A stretch of 5,502 nt of DNA from GCA-002726655 sp046582185 (GTDB lineage: Bacteria > Pseudomonadota > Gammaproteobacteria > Pseudomonadales > Azotimanducaceae). The DNA is taken from assembly GCA_046582185.1 (NCBI GenBank), contig JAYGEX010000011.1, forward strand, positions 1-5,502, read 5' to 3'. Every line of letters begins with the position of its first letter. Within the stretch, counting starts at the first letter, position 1. Positions 5,370 through 5,502 of the stretch are shown piece by piece. Both the position numbers and the translations under genes were made by a program. Below the pieces are notes generated by a model. The model had not been told where the DNA came from. It saw only the letters and a program-made list of their open reading frames with translations, and ran no database searches.

Positions 5370-5502
5370 GAAAAACAAACCAACGATTCCCATATCAAGC
5401 AAAGTATACACATTGTTCCAGGTCAACCAAACGGTTGGTGCTTTCGTTGAATTTTAGCCAACAGGGAATTCTCTTACCCGATCACGGCTGCTTGGCTCAC
5501 AT
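5370..5502. other. Gene-free right edge with AraC-upstream-like motif
   Basis: No frame in these 133 bp gives a recognisable protein or continues the broken dehydrogenase. The stretch has the small hairpin ACCAA-ACGG-TTGGT (5425-5438) and the 5387-5415 motif shared with the AraC upstream region. It may be the upstream region of a gene to the right, or the end of another mobile element. Confidence 0.5.
5387..5415. promoter_or_regulatory. Second copy of the AraC-upstream motif
   Basis: TTCCCATATCAAGCAAAGT (5387-5405) matches 971-989 at 17 of 19 bases, and CATTG follows at 5411-5415 as it does at 996-1000. The partial inverted symmetry seen in the first copy is weaker here. A common binding site for the AraC protein, with a target gene to the right of the window, is the simplest reading; a shared mobile-element fragment is the alternative. 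Confidence 0.4.

Noticed and set aside
5229..5426. Minus-strand open frame with hydrophobic stretch across the end of the dehydrogenase fragment
   Set aside because: It is mostly antisense to the well-supported N-terminal dehydrogenase sequence and has no family features.

Overview
The window looks like a piece of accessory catabolic DNA from a proteobacterium, most likely a gammaproteobacterium. This rests on the remembered style of the proteins (AraC regulator with a cupin_6-type sensor, GST, two-domain CaiB/BaiF CoA-transferase, IS6-family transposase), purine-rich Shine-Dalgarno sites and moderate GC. The taxon is inference; no rRNA or other marker is present.

Layout. (1) 1-699, minus: a glutathione S-transferase with a GTG start, running off the left edge. 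(2) 700-1015: a divergent control region with several short repeats. (3) 1016-1990, plus: a full-length AraC/XylS-type regulator. (4) 1991-2244: a gene-free gap between convergent genes. (5) 2245-4656, minus: an 803-residue fusion of two class III CoA-transferase domains, of which only the second keeps the expected catalytic aspartate. (6) 4743-5009, minus: the remnant of an IS6-family insertion sequence. Its transposase start region was disrupted by a 16-bp tandem duplication and the rest of its gene is missing. (7) 5073-5369, plus: only the N-terminal quarter of an acyl-CoA dehydrogenase / flavin monooxygenase-type protein. (8) 5370-5502: gene-free sequence with a motif that closely matches one just upstream of the AraC gene.

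How it fits together. CoA-transferases of this family activate carboxylic acids as CoA thioesters, and acyl-CoA dehydrogenase-like flavoproteins act on such or related aromatic/alicyclic substrates, so a degradation cluster is plausible. The AraC protein probably controls the divergent GST, itself, or both. The acyl-CoA dehydrogenase and CoA-transferase lie head to head with the IS remnant between them, and the dehydrogenase is broken, so the right part of the window looks like a decaying, rearranged edge of the cluster. I do not see a clearly new defence or mobile system. The most interesting points are the start-disrupting duplication in the transposase, a possible hybrid promoter at the IS end, the shared 19-bp motif at two distant sites, and the one-active-domain CoA-transferase.
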